The notes below the pieces were generated by a model that saw only the letters and a list, made by a program, of their open reading frames with translations, ran no database searches and was not told the origin of the DNA. DNA of 64,000 nucleotides from Prevotellaceae bacterium UBA6974 (GTDB taxonomy: Bacteria > Bacteroidota > Bacteroidia > Bacteroidales > Bacteroidaceae), in contig DJYQ01000033.1 of NCBI GenBank assembly GCA_002450165.1, forward strand, positions 1 through 64,000, given 5' to 3'. Each line of letters begins with the position of its first letter. Positions within the stretch are counted from its first letter, which is position 1. The position numbers and the translations under genes were made by a program. Shown here one piece after another: positions 37,331 to 46,617 of this stretch.

Positions 37331-39571
37331 TTAGAACTCATAGCCGAGATCAACGAAGAAATACGGCTTCTTGGTACGATTGCTGTAGCCCAGAGTAGCA
37401 CCCAGGGGACCAAAGATAGTGTTATAGTAGTATCCTATCTGTCCTCCCAATATGGTACGATTGTCGAATATCTCCTTCAGTTTGTTCGCCTGCTGTGCAG
37501 CAGAGAATCGCAGCAGTACGTAATGATTGCTGGCAATGCGTTGCTGAGCCTGCAACTGTACGGCAACGAAATGGTGTCCTACGTACTCGATATTACCTAC
37601 TCCGGACAACGGCATCTGCTGTTCCACATAGTGCCCGAAATAATTACCGCCTGCCAGGTTGCCGAATATAGGCGGAACCACATCGCCAAAGAGCAGGCGT
37701 CCATACAACATAGGCTGCAGGGTGAAACGCTTCCCGATCGTAAACGACATCCGCCAGTCGGCACTTACATCGCTCATTCCCGTCTCACCTTCCAGCTTCA
37801 GGAAATTGTCCGTCAGGTAGGCATACCCCGCATGAAAACGTGCACCCCGGGTCGGGAAAATCCAGTTATCCTCGCTATTGTATTCAATTCTGGCACGATA
37901 GCTGAAATAATGTCCGTTATGCAGTAACCCAGTGTCATGAGTCTTGTCAGACATAAGCTTGTCGATATACCTGATATAGTCCCATCTCAGACCCACCTGG
38001 ATATTGAAATGCTTTATATCAAAATCAAACGGCAACACCTCAGCCTGATGGTGATGGTACAGAATACTGTAGTCATGATCACCCCTGTAATACACGTCCA
38101 CATCGCTGCGGTGGAAAGAATATGATACCGAAGGCTTAGTGAAACTGCGAGGATGGAACACCCAGTCACCATGCACCTTGATACGCTTGCCAAGCCTTAC
38201 CCTAATGTCTGCACTCATAGGCATCTGGGTCTTGAACGGAATCTCGATGCTACCTTGCAACGAAGCATGTTCCTCGCTGTCATAACGCATACCCACATGC
38301 AGTTGGATGGACTTGCGCTGCCCCGCCGAGATTATGACCCGTACACCATCGCCTTGCGGAACAAAACGGCACTCAGCACTCTGATAGAACAGGTCAGTAC
38401 GCATACAGGTAGTAATCTGGCTGGCAACAGTCGCATCTATGCTGTCCCTCTTGTTGAAATGGAATTTCTGTCGCAAGTACATCTCAGTCTGCGGCGTCAT
38501 ATTCTCGAAAGTATAGTTTACGACATGATACTTTTCCGTCATAGCCTTGGGACGCAAGGGATGCAGGATTGCCGGACGGAAAGTCGAATCAATGCCAATC
38601 CGCTGCTTTAACGCAATTATTTCGTCCCAATGACTCATAGCCTCCTCCTCACCGCGACGTATCAGCGTATCAATTGCAGCCGCCGAGAAACTCGCAGAGC
38701 TGTAACCCTTGGTATTCACCCGCATGTGCAGGTCCGTAATCGCCAGGTTATCCTCCAGTTTATTCTTACAGTTCACATCCACTATCTGGCTTATGATACT
38801 CATCGTACCACCCATGTCCTCTGCTGATTTCGGAGCACCCTGTACCGTTACACCTATAATAATATCCGCGCCCATCTCGCGAGCCAAGTCAGCAGGATAG
38901 TTGTTCTTCAGACCACCGTCCACCAACACCATGTTCCCCAGCCTGACAGGCGAGAAAGCACCCGGGATAGACATCGAGGCACGCATTGCCTGAGGAAGCC
39001 TTCCGCTGTGGAAATCCACCTCGCTGTTCTCTATAATGTCCGTTGCAACACAGGCAAAAGGTATAGGAAGGTCCTTCGAGAAATCCAACGAATCTGTATA
39101 GCCCGAGCATAGCTGCATAAACAGTTCAGCTAGGTTCTTGCCCTTTATCAGTCCCCCTGCATTCACATCTTTCTTGCCTATGACCAGGCCCGTCGTGAAG
39201 ATATACGTGTACTGGCGCATCCTGTCCTTCAGACTCTGGTTACGCAAATTCTCCTTGTCGCTGATGACATACGACCAATCCTGAGCACGAGCCACCGAAT
39301 CCAGCGCATTAGCATTGTAGCCTATGGCATACAGACCACCTACAATACTGCCCATCGACGTGCCGGTAACAATATCAATCGGGATGCCGGCCCTCTCCAG
39401 CACCTTCAGTACACCGATATGTGCCATGCCCTTGGCACCGCCGCCACTAAGCACAACAGCAACCTTCTTACGTCTGCCTTCCGTCCCGGCAATGTCACCT
39501 CCGTCCTGATGCGCAAACGCCGCAAGACCAAACGCCATTGCAGCCACAAAAAACAAAAACCTGGCTTTCAT
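37331..39571 (-). CDS. Patatin-like phospholipase with C-terminal outer membrane barrel
   Basis: 746 residues with a signal peptide. Residues about 35-230 are a patatin lipase: oxyanion loop LSGGGAKG, nucleophile elbow GTSMG, and VDGGLKNNYP with the catalytic Asp. A POTRA-like stretch and a C-terminal BamA-type barrel follow, ending in aromatic YEF. This is the PlpD/type Vd autotransporter layout, in which the barrel holds the lipase at the surface or in the periplasm. It lies between a VanX-like dipeptidase and a lipoprotein in one envelope-related unit. Confidence 0.9.
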   Translation of the reverse strand: MKARFLFFVAAMAFGLAAFAHQDGGDIAGTEGRRKKVAVVLSGGGAKGMAHIGVLKVLERAGIPIDIVTGTSMGSIVGGLYAIGYNANALDSVARAQDWSYVISDKENLRNQSLKDRMRQYTYIFTTGLVIGKKDVNAGGLIKGKNLAELFMQLCSGYTDSLDFSKDLPIPFACVATDIIENSEVDFHSGRLPQAMRASMSIPGAFSPVRLGNMVLVDGGLKNNYPADLAREMGADIIIGVTVQGAPKSAEDMGGTMSIISQIVDVNCKNKLEDNLAITDLHMRVNTKGYSSASFSAAAIDTLIRRGEEEAMSHWDEIIALKQRIGIDSTFRPAILHPLRPKAMTEKYHVVNYTFENMTPQTEMYLRQKFHFNKRDSIDATVASQITTCMRTDLFYQSAECRFVPQGDGVRVIISAGQRKSIQLHVGMRYDSEEHASLQGSIEIPFKTQMPMSADIRVRLGKRIKVHGDWVFHPRSFTKPSVSYSFHRSDVDVYYRGDHDYSILYHHHQAEVLPFDFDIKHFNIQVGLRWDYIRYIDKLMSDKTHDTGLLHNGHYFSYRARIEYNSEDNWIFPTRGARFHAGYAYLTDNFLKLEGETGMSDVSADWRMSFTIGKRFTLQPMLYGRLLFGDVVPPIFGNLAGGNYFGHYVEQQMPLSGVGNIEYVGHHFVAVQLQAQQRIASNHYVLLRFSAAQQANKLKEIFDNRTILGGQIGYYYNTIFGPLGATLGYSNRTKKPYFFVDLGYEF

Positions 39572-39596
39572 AAATATTTAGTATGTAGGGAAGCAA

Positions 39597-40406
39597 TCAT
39601 TTCGTCAACTGTTTTACGGGGAAATCAAAGTATGTGTCCGGGAACGGCTCATCCTTCAGCGTGAAGTGCCACCATTCGGTATGCAAGGGAGCAAAACCGT
39701 GACGCATCATGGCATTACGCAGAATCATGCGATTGCGGAACTGTTCTGCCGTAATCGAACGCCCCGTCGGGCTCTTGCTGTTGTCACCGGTAAACAAACC
39801 CGTCTCAGGATTACCGCAAAAATCAGGATGACTCTCAGGACCGAACCAGTCGAAAGTACCGCCCATATCCAATTCCCTGGCAGTATCCATGTCAAACAGT
39901 GTCAGATCCACTGTAGAGCCACGCGTATGTCCACTCAACCTGTATATATATTCCTGTTCAAACAACACACTCTTGTCCAGGTCGGGGTAGAAGTATTTTC
40001 TCATCAGCGTATCAGGCACGTCCTTAGCCCATCTCACAAAGTTGTCCACGGCACGCTGGGGACGGTACGCATCATATATCTTCAGCCGGTATCCCATCGC
40101 CTTCACGTCATCACTCACCGCACGCAGGCTGTCAGCCGCAACCCTCGTCATCAGGGCAGTCGGCTCCATATAGCCGTCAATCCTCGTTCCGACAAAATTA
40201 TACGTACCGAAATAACGTATTTCCAAGATAGCATCAGGCACAGCATCGGTAAGCGTCACAAACTGACTGGCATCATTCTTCGGTTCATACACCATGCCCT
40301 CCTTGTCCCTCACGTCACCACTTGCCTGTATCAGGGTCACTATCATCCATATACCCATAATCATACAGACAATAAATGTCAGATACATAATCCTGCTCCT
40401 GCTCAT
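39597..40406 (-). CDS. D-alanyl-D-alanine dipeptidase (VanX/DdpX-like, M15D)
   Basis: 269 residues with an N-terminal membrane anchor or signal (residues about 7-28). The zinc site is complete: SGHTRGSTVDL gives the His and Asp ligands (SxHxxGxxxD) and TEWWHF the catalytic Glu and third His. YDAYRPQRA is the conserved substrate loop. Such enzymes cleave D-Ala-D-Ala or related peptides. With no other vancomycin-resistance genes here, a cell-wall recycling role in the periplasm is more likely than resistance. It heads the unit with its own promoter. Confidence 0.9.
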   Translation of the reverse strand: MSRSRIMYLTFIVCMIMGIWMIVTLIQASGDVRDKEGMVYEPKNDASQFVTLTDAVPDAILEIRYFGTYNFVGTRIDGYMEPTALMTRVAADSLRAVSDDVKAMGYRLKIYDAYRPQRAVDNFVRWAKDVPDTLMRKYFYPDLDKSVLFEQEYIYRLSGHTRGSTVDLTLFDMDTARELDMGGTFDWFGPESHPDFCGNPETGLFTGDNSKSPTGRSITAEQFRNRMILRNAMMRHGFAPLHTEWWHFTLKDEPFPDTYFDFPVKQLTK

Positions 40407-40454
40407 AATCCTGTATTTTATAATTATTTATCGTGGTATTCACTTTTCCCGCAC

Positions 40455-40486
40455 CAAAGGTATTAAAAAAACAACATATCAGCAAA
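40455..40486 (-). promoter_or_regulatory. Canonical promoter of the vanX-like unit
   Basis: On the minus strand TTTG (40486 to 40483), a 20 bp spacer and TACCTTTG (40462 to 40455): a perfect Bacteroidetes consensus, about 48 bp before ATG 40406. Confidence 0.85.
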
Positions 40487-40501
40487 ATTACAGTGTATTT
40501 C

Positions 40502-40533
40502 TTTGGCAACACGGAATCAAATACATATCTTTG
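40502..40533 (+). promoter_or_regulatory. Canonical promoter of the pseudo-kinase / FGE-like unit
   Basis: TTTG (40502-40505), a 20 bp spacer and TATCTTTG (40526-40533). Perfect consensus, back to back with the vanX-like promoter, and about 28 bp before ATG 40562. Confidence 0.85.
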
Positions 40534-40561
40534 TGATGAAAAATAAGAATAACAATCAATT

Positions 40562-41398
40562 ATGATGGATACTCTTGATTTAATACTCTCGGGAATTGTC
40601 TTTCTGCTCCTGATTGTACTGACAGTTCTTTCCATTGTTACTGTCAGGGTTCGCAGGCAAAGGATTGCCGAGTACCAGAATTTGTCGCAAAGCAAAAAGT
40701 TGAGGTATTTGTTACTGAAACATACCTGGCAGTACTTCCGCATTCCCCTGGAAACAATCATCGACTCATGCAAGACATATGCCGAGGCCGCAGAATCAAT
40801 CCCTCTCACCCCCGAGAAATCCAATGCCCTGATTCAGGACATATACAAGAACAGCCAGTTAATAAGCATTTATCTAAACGAGCTATCCGAATTGTTTGGT
40901 TTCAATGGCAATATCCCTGACATGGCAAAAATCGAGGTTAATCTGGCAGAACTTGTCATGTCCTACAGGCGAGAGATTCTGCGCGAGACAAACCGAGGCG
41001 TGGTTGTGTCCATCCGCAGCAATATGTCCCCAAACAGCAAGGTTACCCTGGACACCCCCATGTTCCATGTACTTATGATGCAACTGTTGCGCATCTGCGC
41101 CCAGCATACCAAGGAAGGAAGTATCACCATCAATTACAATTGGGAACGCGAGGGCTTGCGCTTCAGGATTGAGGATACCGGAGGCGGCATCCCCGAAGAA
41201 TATGAGGATATAATATTCAAGCGTCAATTGCCCGACCTGCGCACTATGCCTGAAGAATGCCAGATAATCGGTGTCCTGTCACGTAGCAGCAAAGCTATTA
41301 TAGACGCCGCCGGTGGCACTATCGAGGCCTATTCGAGCGAGGAAGACAAGGGAATTGTCATTGATTTCTGGCTCCCTTGTTATGTACGGTTTACCTAA
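40562..41398 (+). CDS. Degenerate histidine-kinase-like membrane protein (paralogue 1)
   Basis: 278 residues: one membrane helix (about 9-29), then a dimerisation/phosphotransfer-like region and a GHKL ATPase-like domain. At the H-box position the sequence reads WQYFRIPLE where SHExRTPL is expected, so the phosphoacceptor His is absent. The N-box (QLLRICAQHTKEG) lacks the usual Asn. The D-box, EDTGGGIP, is intact. There is no sensor domain or response regulator nearby. ATP binding may remain but autophosphorylation is unlikely. A related protein follows two genes later (shared MSYRREI block), with an FGE-like secreted protein between them. Confidence 0.75.
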   Translation: MMDTLDLILSGIVFLLLIVLTVLSIVTVRVRRQRIAEYQNLSQSKKLRYLLLKHTWQYFRIPLETIIDSCKTYAEAAESIPLTPEKSNALIQDIYKNSQLISIYLNELSELFGFNGNIPDMAKIEVNLAELVMSYRREILRETNRGVVVSIRSNMSPNSKVTLDTPMFHVLMMQLLRICAQHTKEGSITINYNWEREGLRFRIEDTGGGIPEEYEDIIFKRQLPDLRTMPEECQIIGVLSRSSKAIIDAAGGTIEAYSSEEDKGIVIDFWLPCYVRFT

Positions 41399-41417
41399 AT
41401 AGCCAAGCAGTAAGAAG

Positions 41418-42191
41418 ATGAAGAAAATTTGCATCCTGGCCACACTGCTCGCCCTGTGTCTGAATACCAGTGCACAGGATAGTAGCGACCAATCATCCGT
41501 CTTGCAGGAGTTAGCAGGTAATATGGTGCTTGTCGAGGGAGGCACGTTCACCATGGGGGCTTCAGAAAACCAGCTTAAAGAAGCTGAAAGCGACGAGAAA
41601 ACACTCCACCAGGTCACTCTGGACGGTTTCTATATATGCAAGTACGAGGTCACACAGGACCTGTGGACCTATGTAATGGGCAAAAATCCCTCACATTTCA
41701 AAAATGCACGCTGTCCTGTGGAAAATATCACATGGAACGACTGTCAGCAGTTTATCGACAAGCTGAACGCCCTCACCGGAGAGACCTACAGATTGCCCAC
41801 CGAGGCAGAATGGGAGTATGCGGCACGAGGCGGCAATCATAGCAAGGGGTACAAGTACGCAGGAAGCAATTCCATCGATGATGTGGCATGGTGCAGTGTC
41901 AACAGCGGCAACAGCACGCACATCGTAGGCGAAAAGAAGCCCAACGAACTGGGACTTTATGACATGTCCGGCAATGTTTACGAATGGTGTCAGGACTGGA
42001 AAGCACCATACAGCCACAAGCACGAGGTTAATCCCCGTGGAGCTGAGGAAGGAACCTATCGTGTAAACAGAGGCGGCCGCTGGTGTGGAAGCGCAAGGGC
42101 ATGCCGGGTCTCTGACCGTAGCAAGAGTCTTCCCCGCGACCATTTCTACCATTTAGGCATACGTCTTGCCAAAAGCATAAACAAAAAATAA
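41418..42191 (+). CDS. Secreted SUMF1/FGE-family protein
   Basis: 257 residues with a signal peptide (MKKICILATLLALCLNTSAQ) and one complete FGE-sulfatase domain: MVLVEGGTFTMGA, YEVTQDLWTYVMG, YRLPTEAEWEYAARGG, MSGNVYEWCQDW and GIRLAKS. Of the two active-site Cys of true FGE, the second aligns (ARAC). The first is shifted by one (GRWCG), so oxidase activity is doubtful. It is unlikely to mature the Ser-type sulfatase at 26534. In Bacteroidetes, many such domains are structural or ligand-binding (as in GldJ/GldK). It is co-transcribed with the two kinase-like genes, 20 and 30 bp apart. Confidence 0.82.
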   Translation: MKKICILATLLALCLNTSAQDSSDQSSVLQELAGNMVLVEGGTFTMGASENQLKEAESDEKTLHQVTLDGFYICKYEVTQDLWTYVMGKNPSHFKNARCPVENITWNDCQQFIDKLNALTGETYRLPTEAEWEYAARGGNHSKGYKYAGSNSIDDVAWCSVNSGNSTHIVGEKKPNELGLYDMSGNVYEWCQDWKAPYSHKHEVNPRGAEEGTYRVNRGGRWCGSARACRVSDRSKSLPRDHFYHLGIRLAKSINKK

Positions 42192-42220
42192 CATAAATCT
42201 TATAACACCAACTAATTTGT

Positions 42221-43048
42221 ATGATGTATTACCTTATCGCGCTAATCATTTTGCTCTTGGTTATCTTGGGAGCCACTCTCGTTTTGTTCCACAGGCAAGG
42301 AAAACGATTGGAAGAAGAACTTCAGCATGCCATAGACAACGAGGACATCAAGTCTCAGCACCTGAAAGATGTGAGTGTGACATTCAGTGATACACTCAAC
42401 AAGATTATCCTCAGTTGCAGGAATATTGAAAGTCAGCCATGCATCTGCCAGAATTCAGATGTTGCAAAAGCTGTCGAGAATATCCGTTTTGACAGCCAGC
42501 AACTGGCACAGTATGCCAACGAGATTCTGGAGATGTCCAATACCCAGGGTAATATCCCTCACTCCAAAAAGATACAGGTAAACCTGATAGAGTTGATTAT
42601 GTCATACCGCAGGGAAATTATGTACGATGTAAAAGACAATGTACAGGTCAACCTGCATACTGATTTATCGTCACAGACAAAGTTCTGGGTAAATACTACA
42701 ATCTTCCGCCAGCTTGTCATGCACATACTGCGATATGCCGCAAGAGCCACTACACACGGATCCATTAATATCTGCTATGCGGCTGAAGGCCAAGGGTTGC
42801 GCTTCTGGTTCGAGAACACAACCGATTCAGCTCCCAATGACAGCATCAAGACATTATTGTCCAGCAAGACAGACCTTTCAAGTCTGGACAACATCGAGTG
42901 CGACAAGGATACCATAATGAGTATGTCGCTCTGCAAATCAATAATCACCACCCTAAAAGGCAATATCGAGGCCTCATCCCAGCAAACAGACACAAATTAC
43001 CTGAACACTATAACGTTCTGGATTCCGTGCATTTTTGGAGAGGAATAG
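42221..43048 (+). CDS. Degenerate histidine-kinase-like membrane protein (paralogue 2)
   Basis: 275 residues: an N-terminal membrane helix (about 3-24), a coiled segment (RQGKRLEEELQHAIDNEDI) and a GHKL-like domain that has lost all ATP-binding signatures. The D-box position reads ENTTDSAP instead of DTGxGIP, and no H-box His is present (VTFSDTLNKI). The shared blocks VNLIELIMSYRREI and ending TFWIPCIFGEE align it with the gene at 40562. It is best seen as a pseudokinase that may pair with paralogue 1. It ends before a strong terminator. Confidence 0.72.
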   Translation: MMYYLIALIILLLVILGATLVLFHRQGKRLEEELQHAIDNEDIKSQHLKDVSVTFSDTLNKIILSCRNIESQPCICQNSDVAKAVENIRFDSQQLAQYANEILEMSNTQGNIPHSKKIQVNLIELIMSYRREIMYDVKDNVQVNLHTDLSSQTKFWVNTTIFRQLVMHILRYAARATTHGSINICYAAEGQGLRFWFENTTDSAPNDSIKTLLSSKTDLSSLDNIECDKDTIMSMSLCKSIITTLKGNIEASSQQTDTNYLNTITFWIPCIFGEE

Positions 43049-43077
43049 AAATCCGGTAAATACGCTAATAAAATCAA

Positions 43078-43116
43078 AGAGGTCGTGTCCGTTTTGACAC
43101 GACCTCTCTTTCTTCT
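43078..43116. terminator. Terminator at the 3' ends of the kinase-like unit and the capsule operon
   Basis: A 12 bp perfect stem, AGAGGTCGTGTC (43078-43089) with GACACGACCTCT (43096-43107), followed by a T/C-rich tail on the plus strand. It can serve both convergent transcripts. Confidence 0.88.
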
Positions 43117-43131
43117 TCTTAGAAGCAACTT

Positions 43132-43746
43132 TTAATGGGCCCCCTTTGCCGGGAACAATACCGAACCGACAGTCAGCACAAGTATCTTGAGATCCAGCCA
43201 AATGCTTCTATGGTCTATGTACCAAATATCCCTGATTACACGACCTTCCATCATCCACAATTCCGGAGTATCGCCTCGCCATCCCTGCACCTGTGCCCAC
43301 CCCGTCAGTCCGGGCCTTACCTTATGGCGTTCCATGTAGAAAGGAATGTTCTTGGTATAATATTCAGTATGTGCAAGCATGTGGGGACGTGGACCTATAA
43401 CACTCATGTCACCCACCAAAATATTGTATATTTGCGGCAACTCGTCAATACTGGTCCTGCGCATAATCTTACCAAACGGAAACTTGCGTGGATCGTCGGG
43501 GGTTGCCTGTACTCTGTTCGCACCGTCATTTACGTGCATGGAACGGAACTTGTACATTCTGAACGTCTTTCCATTCACTCCGGTCCGCTCCTGTGAAAAG
43601 AACAAGGGTCCCGGGCTCTGATACTTGATGATGAATGCGACAACAGGAAATATCGGAAGTAGGAAAACCAATGCTATCAGAGACACGACTATGTCAAGTC
43701 CCCGATGAAAAATATTATAGGCTATATACGATGATCTGTTCTGCAT
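43132..43746 (-). CDS. Initiating phosphoglycosyltransferase (WcaJ/PglC type)
   Basis: 204 residues: one N-terminal re-entrant membrane helix (about 15-38) and the catalytic core of the polyprenyl-phosphate sugar-1-phosphate transferases (FRMYKFRSM, RRTSIDELPQIYNIL, GDMSVIGPRP, KVRPGLTGWAQVQGWRG). It loads the first sugar phosphate onto undecaprenyl phosphate. It is the short monotopic form without the extra WbaP/WcaJ membrane domain. It lies at the far 3' end of the operon and overlaps the wecG-like gene by one base (TAATG). Confidence 0.9.
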   Translation of the reverse strand: MQNRSSYIAYNIFHRGLDIVVSLIALVFLLPIFPVVAFIIKYQSPGPLFFSQERTGVNGKTFRMYKFRSMHVNDGANRVQATPDDPRKFPFGKIMRRTSIDELPQIYNILVGDMSVIGPRPHMLAHTEYYTKNIPFYMERHKVRPGLTGWAQVQGWRGDTPELWMMEGRVIRDIWYIDHRSIWLDLKILVLTVGSVLFPAKGAH

Positions 43747-44516
43747 TATATCTCACCTTCTACAGATGCAAAGCATTTTACTTTGCGTCTTTCATCCATG
43801 ATAAGACTGGGTAGTATCTTAATAAAACCCCAATAACGAGGTATATTCTTATTTGGTTCCTCGAAAGCTCTGTAAAGCCATTCCAATCGCATATTGAGCA
43901 TCCACTTTGGGGCTCTCCTTACGGGACCTGTGCCCGAGTGAAAATTAAAGACTGCACCATAGCCAAACATCACTCCTCGCTTCAGATAAGGTTTCAGCCG
44001 TGCCATGAACATCTCTTGCTTTGGAGCCCCGAGCGATACCCAGATGATGTCGGGGTTATCCTTGTTAATCCTGTCGGCTATAGACTGGTAATCAAACTCA
44101 TCTACCTTGCAGAAAGGCAAAGTCTCGAAGCTCATGTCTGCTATCTTTGGGTCTAATTTCGACATATTAGCTTTCAGGCCAGCAAGTACCTCGGGAGTAT
44201 TTCCTAAGTAGAACTGTCGGAAACGCTGCATCTTGATGAATTTGATGAAAAGGTCACCACCAATATAGCTGTCGAAAGGTTTGTGGTGAATCCATGCAAG
44301 AATCTTGGCCAAAACAGAACCGTCACAGCTGTTAACCAATGCTCCGTTGACGACTTCCATAAACTCTGGATTCTTATTTGCCACAGTCAGGTTATTCGAC
44401 TCGATGGCACATACGTATCCGGGTATATCCTTCTCGATGGCATCAAGAATTATAGCATCAACCTTCTGGCGATCAAACTCAATCTTGACATTGAAATATT
44501 TCTGTTCCTTATTCAT
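43746..44516 (-). CDS. WecG/TagA/CpsF family glycosyltransferase (GT26)
   Basis: 256 residues. GT26 enzymes add the second sugar to the lipid-linked primer. Recognised blocks are DGSVLAKILAW with the conserved D-G, the Rossmann part (FRQFYLGNTPEVL), DIIWVSLGAPKQEMFM and the C-terminal RRAPKWMLNMRLEWLYRAFEEP. These fit the TagA/WecG core closely. It is paired directly with the initiating transferase, as is common in capsule loci. It overlaps the upstream GT4 gene by 8 bp. Confidence 0.88.
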   Translation of the reverse strand: MNKEQKYFNVKIEFDRQKVDAIILDAIEKDIPGYVCAIESNNLTVANKNPEFMEVVNGALVNSCDGSVLAKILAWIHHKPFDSYIGGDLFIKFIKMQRFRQFYLGNTPEVLAGLKANMSKLDPKIADMSFETLPFCKVDEFDYQSIADRINKDNPDIIWVSLGAPKQEMFMARLKPYLKRGVMFGYGAVFNFHSGTGPVRRAPKWMLNMRLEWLYRAFEEPNKNIPRYWGFIKILPSLIMDERRKVKCFASVEGEI

Positions 44517-45624
44517 CTGTCGTATTTGTCAAACCAGATATTGTGGTGTTTAGTACACCCAACATATTCTTTTCAAATTTTTCTATCGTATATTCGTTTT
44601 CAAAGATCTGACGTCCTTCCTTGCCCATCCTGATACGCAAATCCTTGTCAACTATCAATTTTTCTATACAATCTGCAAGCGATTGCGGATTTCCTTTTTT
44701 ACAAATAAGTCCGTTAATTCCGTCATGCACCATATCAATGATACCACCCTCGTTAGTAGAGACAACTGGCAGGGCATAAGCCATAGCCTCCATTATAACC
44801 AAAGGAAAGGCTTCGTTCACTGTTGGGAAAACAAAGATGTCGGCACCCTTAAAATATGCAACCTTATCATCGTCATATTTAGGTCCATGATATTTAACAC
44901 AATCATCCAGGTTTCTTTTCCGAACCTCTTCCTCAAAACAATTACAATCTATATCCTTTGTCTCTCCTCCTACATAATCACAATAGAATGCATGTCCTTC
45001 TTCTTTCAAAAGTTTTAATGCATCTAAGAGTATTAATACACCTTTACTCGGAATAAGATTACTGAGGAAGAATAGGCGTGGCACAGCGTTTTTACGCTCC
45101 AAATAAGTATAGTCAACAAAAGGAATACCATTGGGGCAAATTGCTACATCCTCATGTCTTACATACTTCTGCATATCAGGATAAAGTGCTTCTGACAGAA
45201 GAATTACTTTAGCCCCTTTGAAGAAACGACGGTAAAATTGGTCGTAAAGCCAATTCTCTTGCTTGGTACTCACTCCCTTGTTGTGATAGTGCGCAATGAC
45301 TTTACAACCCATTCGTTTTAGCATTTGCACAACAACAAACTCCTTGAAGAAAGCTCCTCCTTTGGCATTAGGCGTCACATAAACCACATCTGGTTGAAAA
45401 TTCTCAACTTCCAAACGTATTTTTCTCAACAACTTGAAGGTAGATGATATTTTGCCGAGCGAAACCTTTCCGATATCTTCCATTGATTTTGCCATCGTCA
45501 AGTTGATATAACGGCAGTCAAAGGTTTCGTTGATAAGTTTACTGTCATGAATATACTTCCCCACCATTGCAGCCCCGTGGACAGGAGGCGGCAAATGTAA
45601 GATAAAAAGAATACGGGACTTCAT
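44509..45624 (-). CDS. Family 4 glycosyltransferase
   Basis: 371 residues with a GT-B fold. The N-terminal domain starts ILFILHLPPPVHGAAMVGKY. The C-terminal nucleotide-sugar domain has FLSNLIPSKGVLILLDAL and the GT4 signature FPTVNEAFPLVIMEAMAYALPVVSTNEGG. Its donor and acceptor are not readable from the sequence. No membrane segment, so it acts at the cytoplasmic face. Confidence 0.9.
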   Translation of the reverse strand: MKSRILFILHLPPPVHGAAMVGKYIHDSKLINETFDCRYINLTMAKSMEDIGKVSLGKISSTFKLLRKIRLEVENFQPDVVYVTPNAKGGAFFKEFVVVQMLKRMGCKVIAHYHNKGVSTKQENWLYDQFYRRFFKGAKVILLSEALYPDMQKYVRHEDVAICPNGIPFVDYTYLERKNAVPRLFFLSNLIPSKGVLILLDALKLLKEEGHAFYCDYVGGETKDIDCNCFEEEVRKRNLDDCVKYHGPKYDDDKVAYFKGADIFVFPTVNEAFPLVIMEAMAYALPVVSTNEGGIIDMVHDGINGLICKKGNPQSLADCIEKLIVDKDLRIRMGKEGRQIFENEYTIEKFEKNMLGVLNTTISGLTNTTDE

Positions 45625-45630
45625 CTCAAT

Positions 45631-46617
45631 TTACCAATAGCATCCTCCTTCAACCCTGTTGGCGTTAGTAGGTTTGAATTTATCACCTGGATACACCCAA
45701 AATTCATTAAACAAAGTCCTGTACCAACCGGGGAATTTTAGCTCTGCTTTTTCATAATGAAGAGTTTCCCACCTATTCCCCTTTATTCCAAATAACAATT
45801 GAAGTGCTCCTCCCAAATGTACCGCCTTTTTGCCTTGGCGTTTAACATGTGCAGCAAGAGGGAAACCATATGCACCACAGCCAATTAGAGCCACATCATA
45901 TTCATGCCTATCTATCTCATCTTTCATAAACTGGAGTGCCTCAAACCAATCTTTAAAACCATTCGTATTACCGCCAATGCTTTGTACAGCAGGAATAGCC
46001 GTCAAATGAAATTTTGGCAGAACATCCTTGTTAGCAAACAGCTGTTCACGATGGTTTTCATATTGAGAGAGCATCAGTTCTGCAAAAGGATGCACCACTA
46101 AGACACGTTTACCCTTTAAACCCCGGCTCCATGGTCGTTGACTATGGTACGGTTCAAGGTGCAAAAATCTTACGCCCGCAACATTATCTAAATTCAGTAC
46201 TTTTTTTTCGCTCCGAAGCCATCTGCCTAAAACGTCCACTTGTTTAGCATCTTCCAACATTAATTCACAATATCTAGACAGATGTTCCTCATCTGCTGGA
46301 AAGAAGCCTGCGTTGTTCTGCATGGAATTCATCAACTTCTTATTCCACCACCATTCGGATTCCTCTCCAGTTATGAATTTTATGATTGAATGTTTTTTAT
46401 TTCTAATGCTCAGATAATTACACATTGTTGTCAGTTCAAAAGCTCCGAATCGGGCAATCATACAAGGCTTTTCTTGCATTAGTAACTGATATATAATGTC
46501 CGAGGCCTCATCTGGAGTTGTTCTTAGTTCGCCCAATGCCAGCCTGTCACTCTTGCGAAATACGCGCAGAAATCCCCTACGAAGTAGTTTTAGAATTATG
46601 TGATTTGTTTTCTCCAT
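45631..46617 (-). CDS. GT-D-like (DUF1792-type) polysaccharide biosynthesis protein
   Basis: 328 residues with no signal or membrane helix. The block CMIARFGAFELTTMCNY resembles the RFGDGE motif of GT-D glycosyltransferases (DUF1792). The C-terminal part has DVALIGCGAYGFPLAAHVKRQGKKAVHLGGALQ as three separate conserved-looking segments, ending in FGIKGNRW. The usual acidic pair is altered (FGAFE), so activity as a sugar transferase is uncertain. It overlaps the start region of the flippase by 22 bp, showing tight coupling. Confidence 0.6.
   Translation of the reverse strand: MEKTNHIILKLLRRGFLRVFRKSDRLALGELRTTPDEASDIIYQLLMQEKPCMIARFGAFELTTMCNYLSIRNKKHSIIKFITGEESEWWWNKKLMNSMQNNAGFFPADEEHLSRYCELMLEDAKQVDVLGRWLRSEKKVLNLDNVAGVRFLHLEPYHSQRPWSRGLKGKRVLVVHPFAELMLSQYENHREQLFANKDVLPKFHLTAIPAVQSIGGNTNGFKDWFEALQFMKDEIDRHEYDVALIGCGAYGFPLAAHVKRQGKKAVHLGGALQLLFGIKGNRWETLHYEKAELKFPGWYRTLFNEFWVYPGDKFKPTNANRVEGGCYW

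Noticed and set aside
39597..40406. Vancomycin resistance operon
   Set aside because: Only a VanX-like dipeptidase is present, with no VanH, ligase or VanR/S; cell-wall recycling is more likely.
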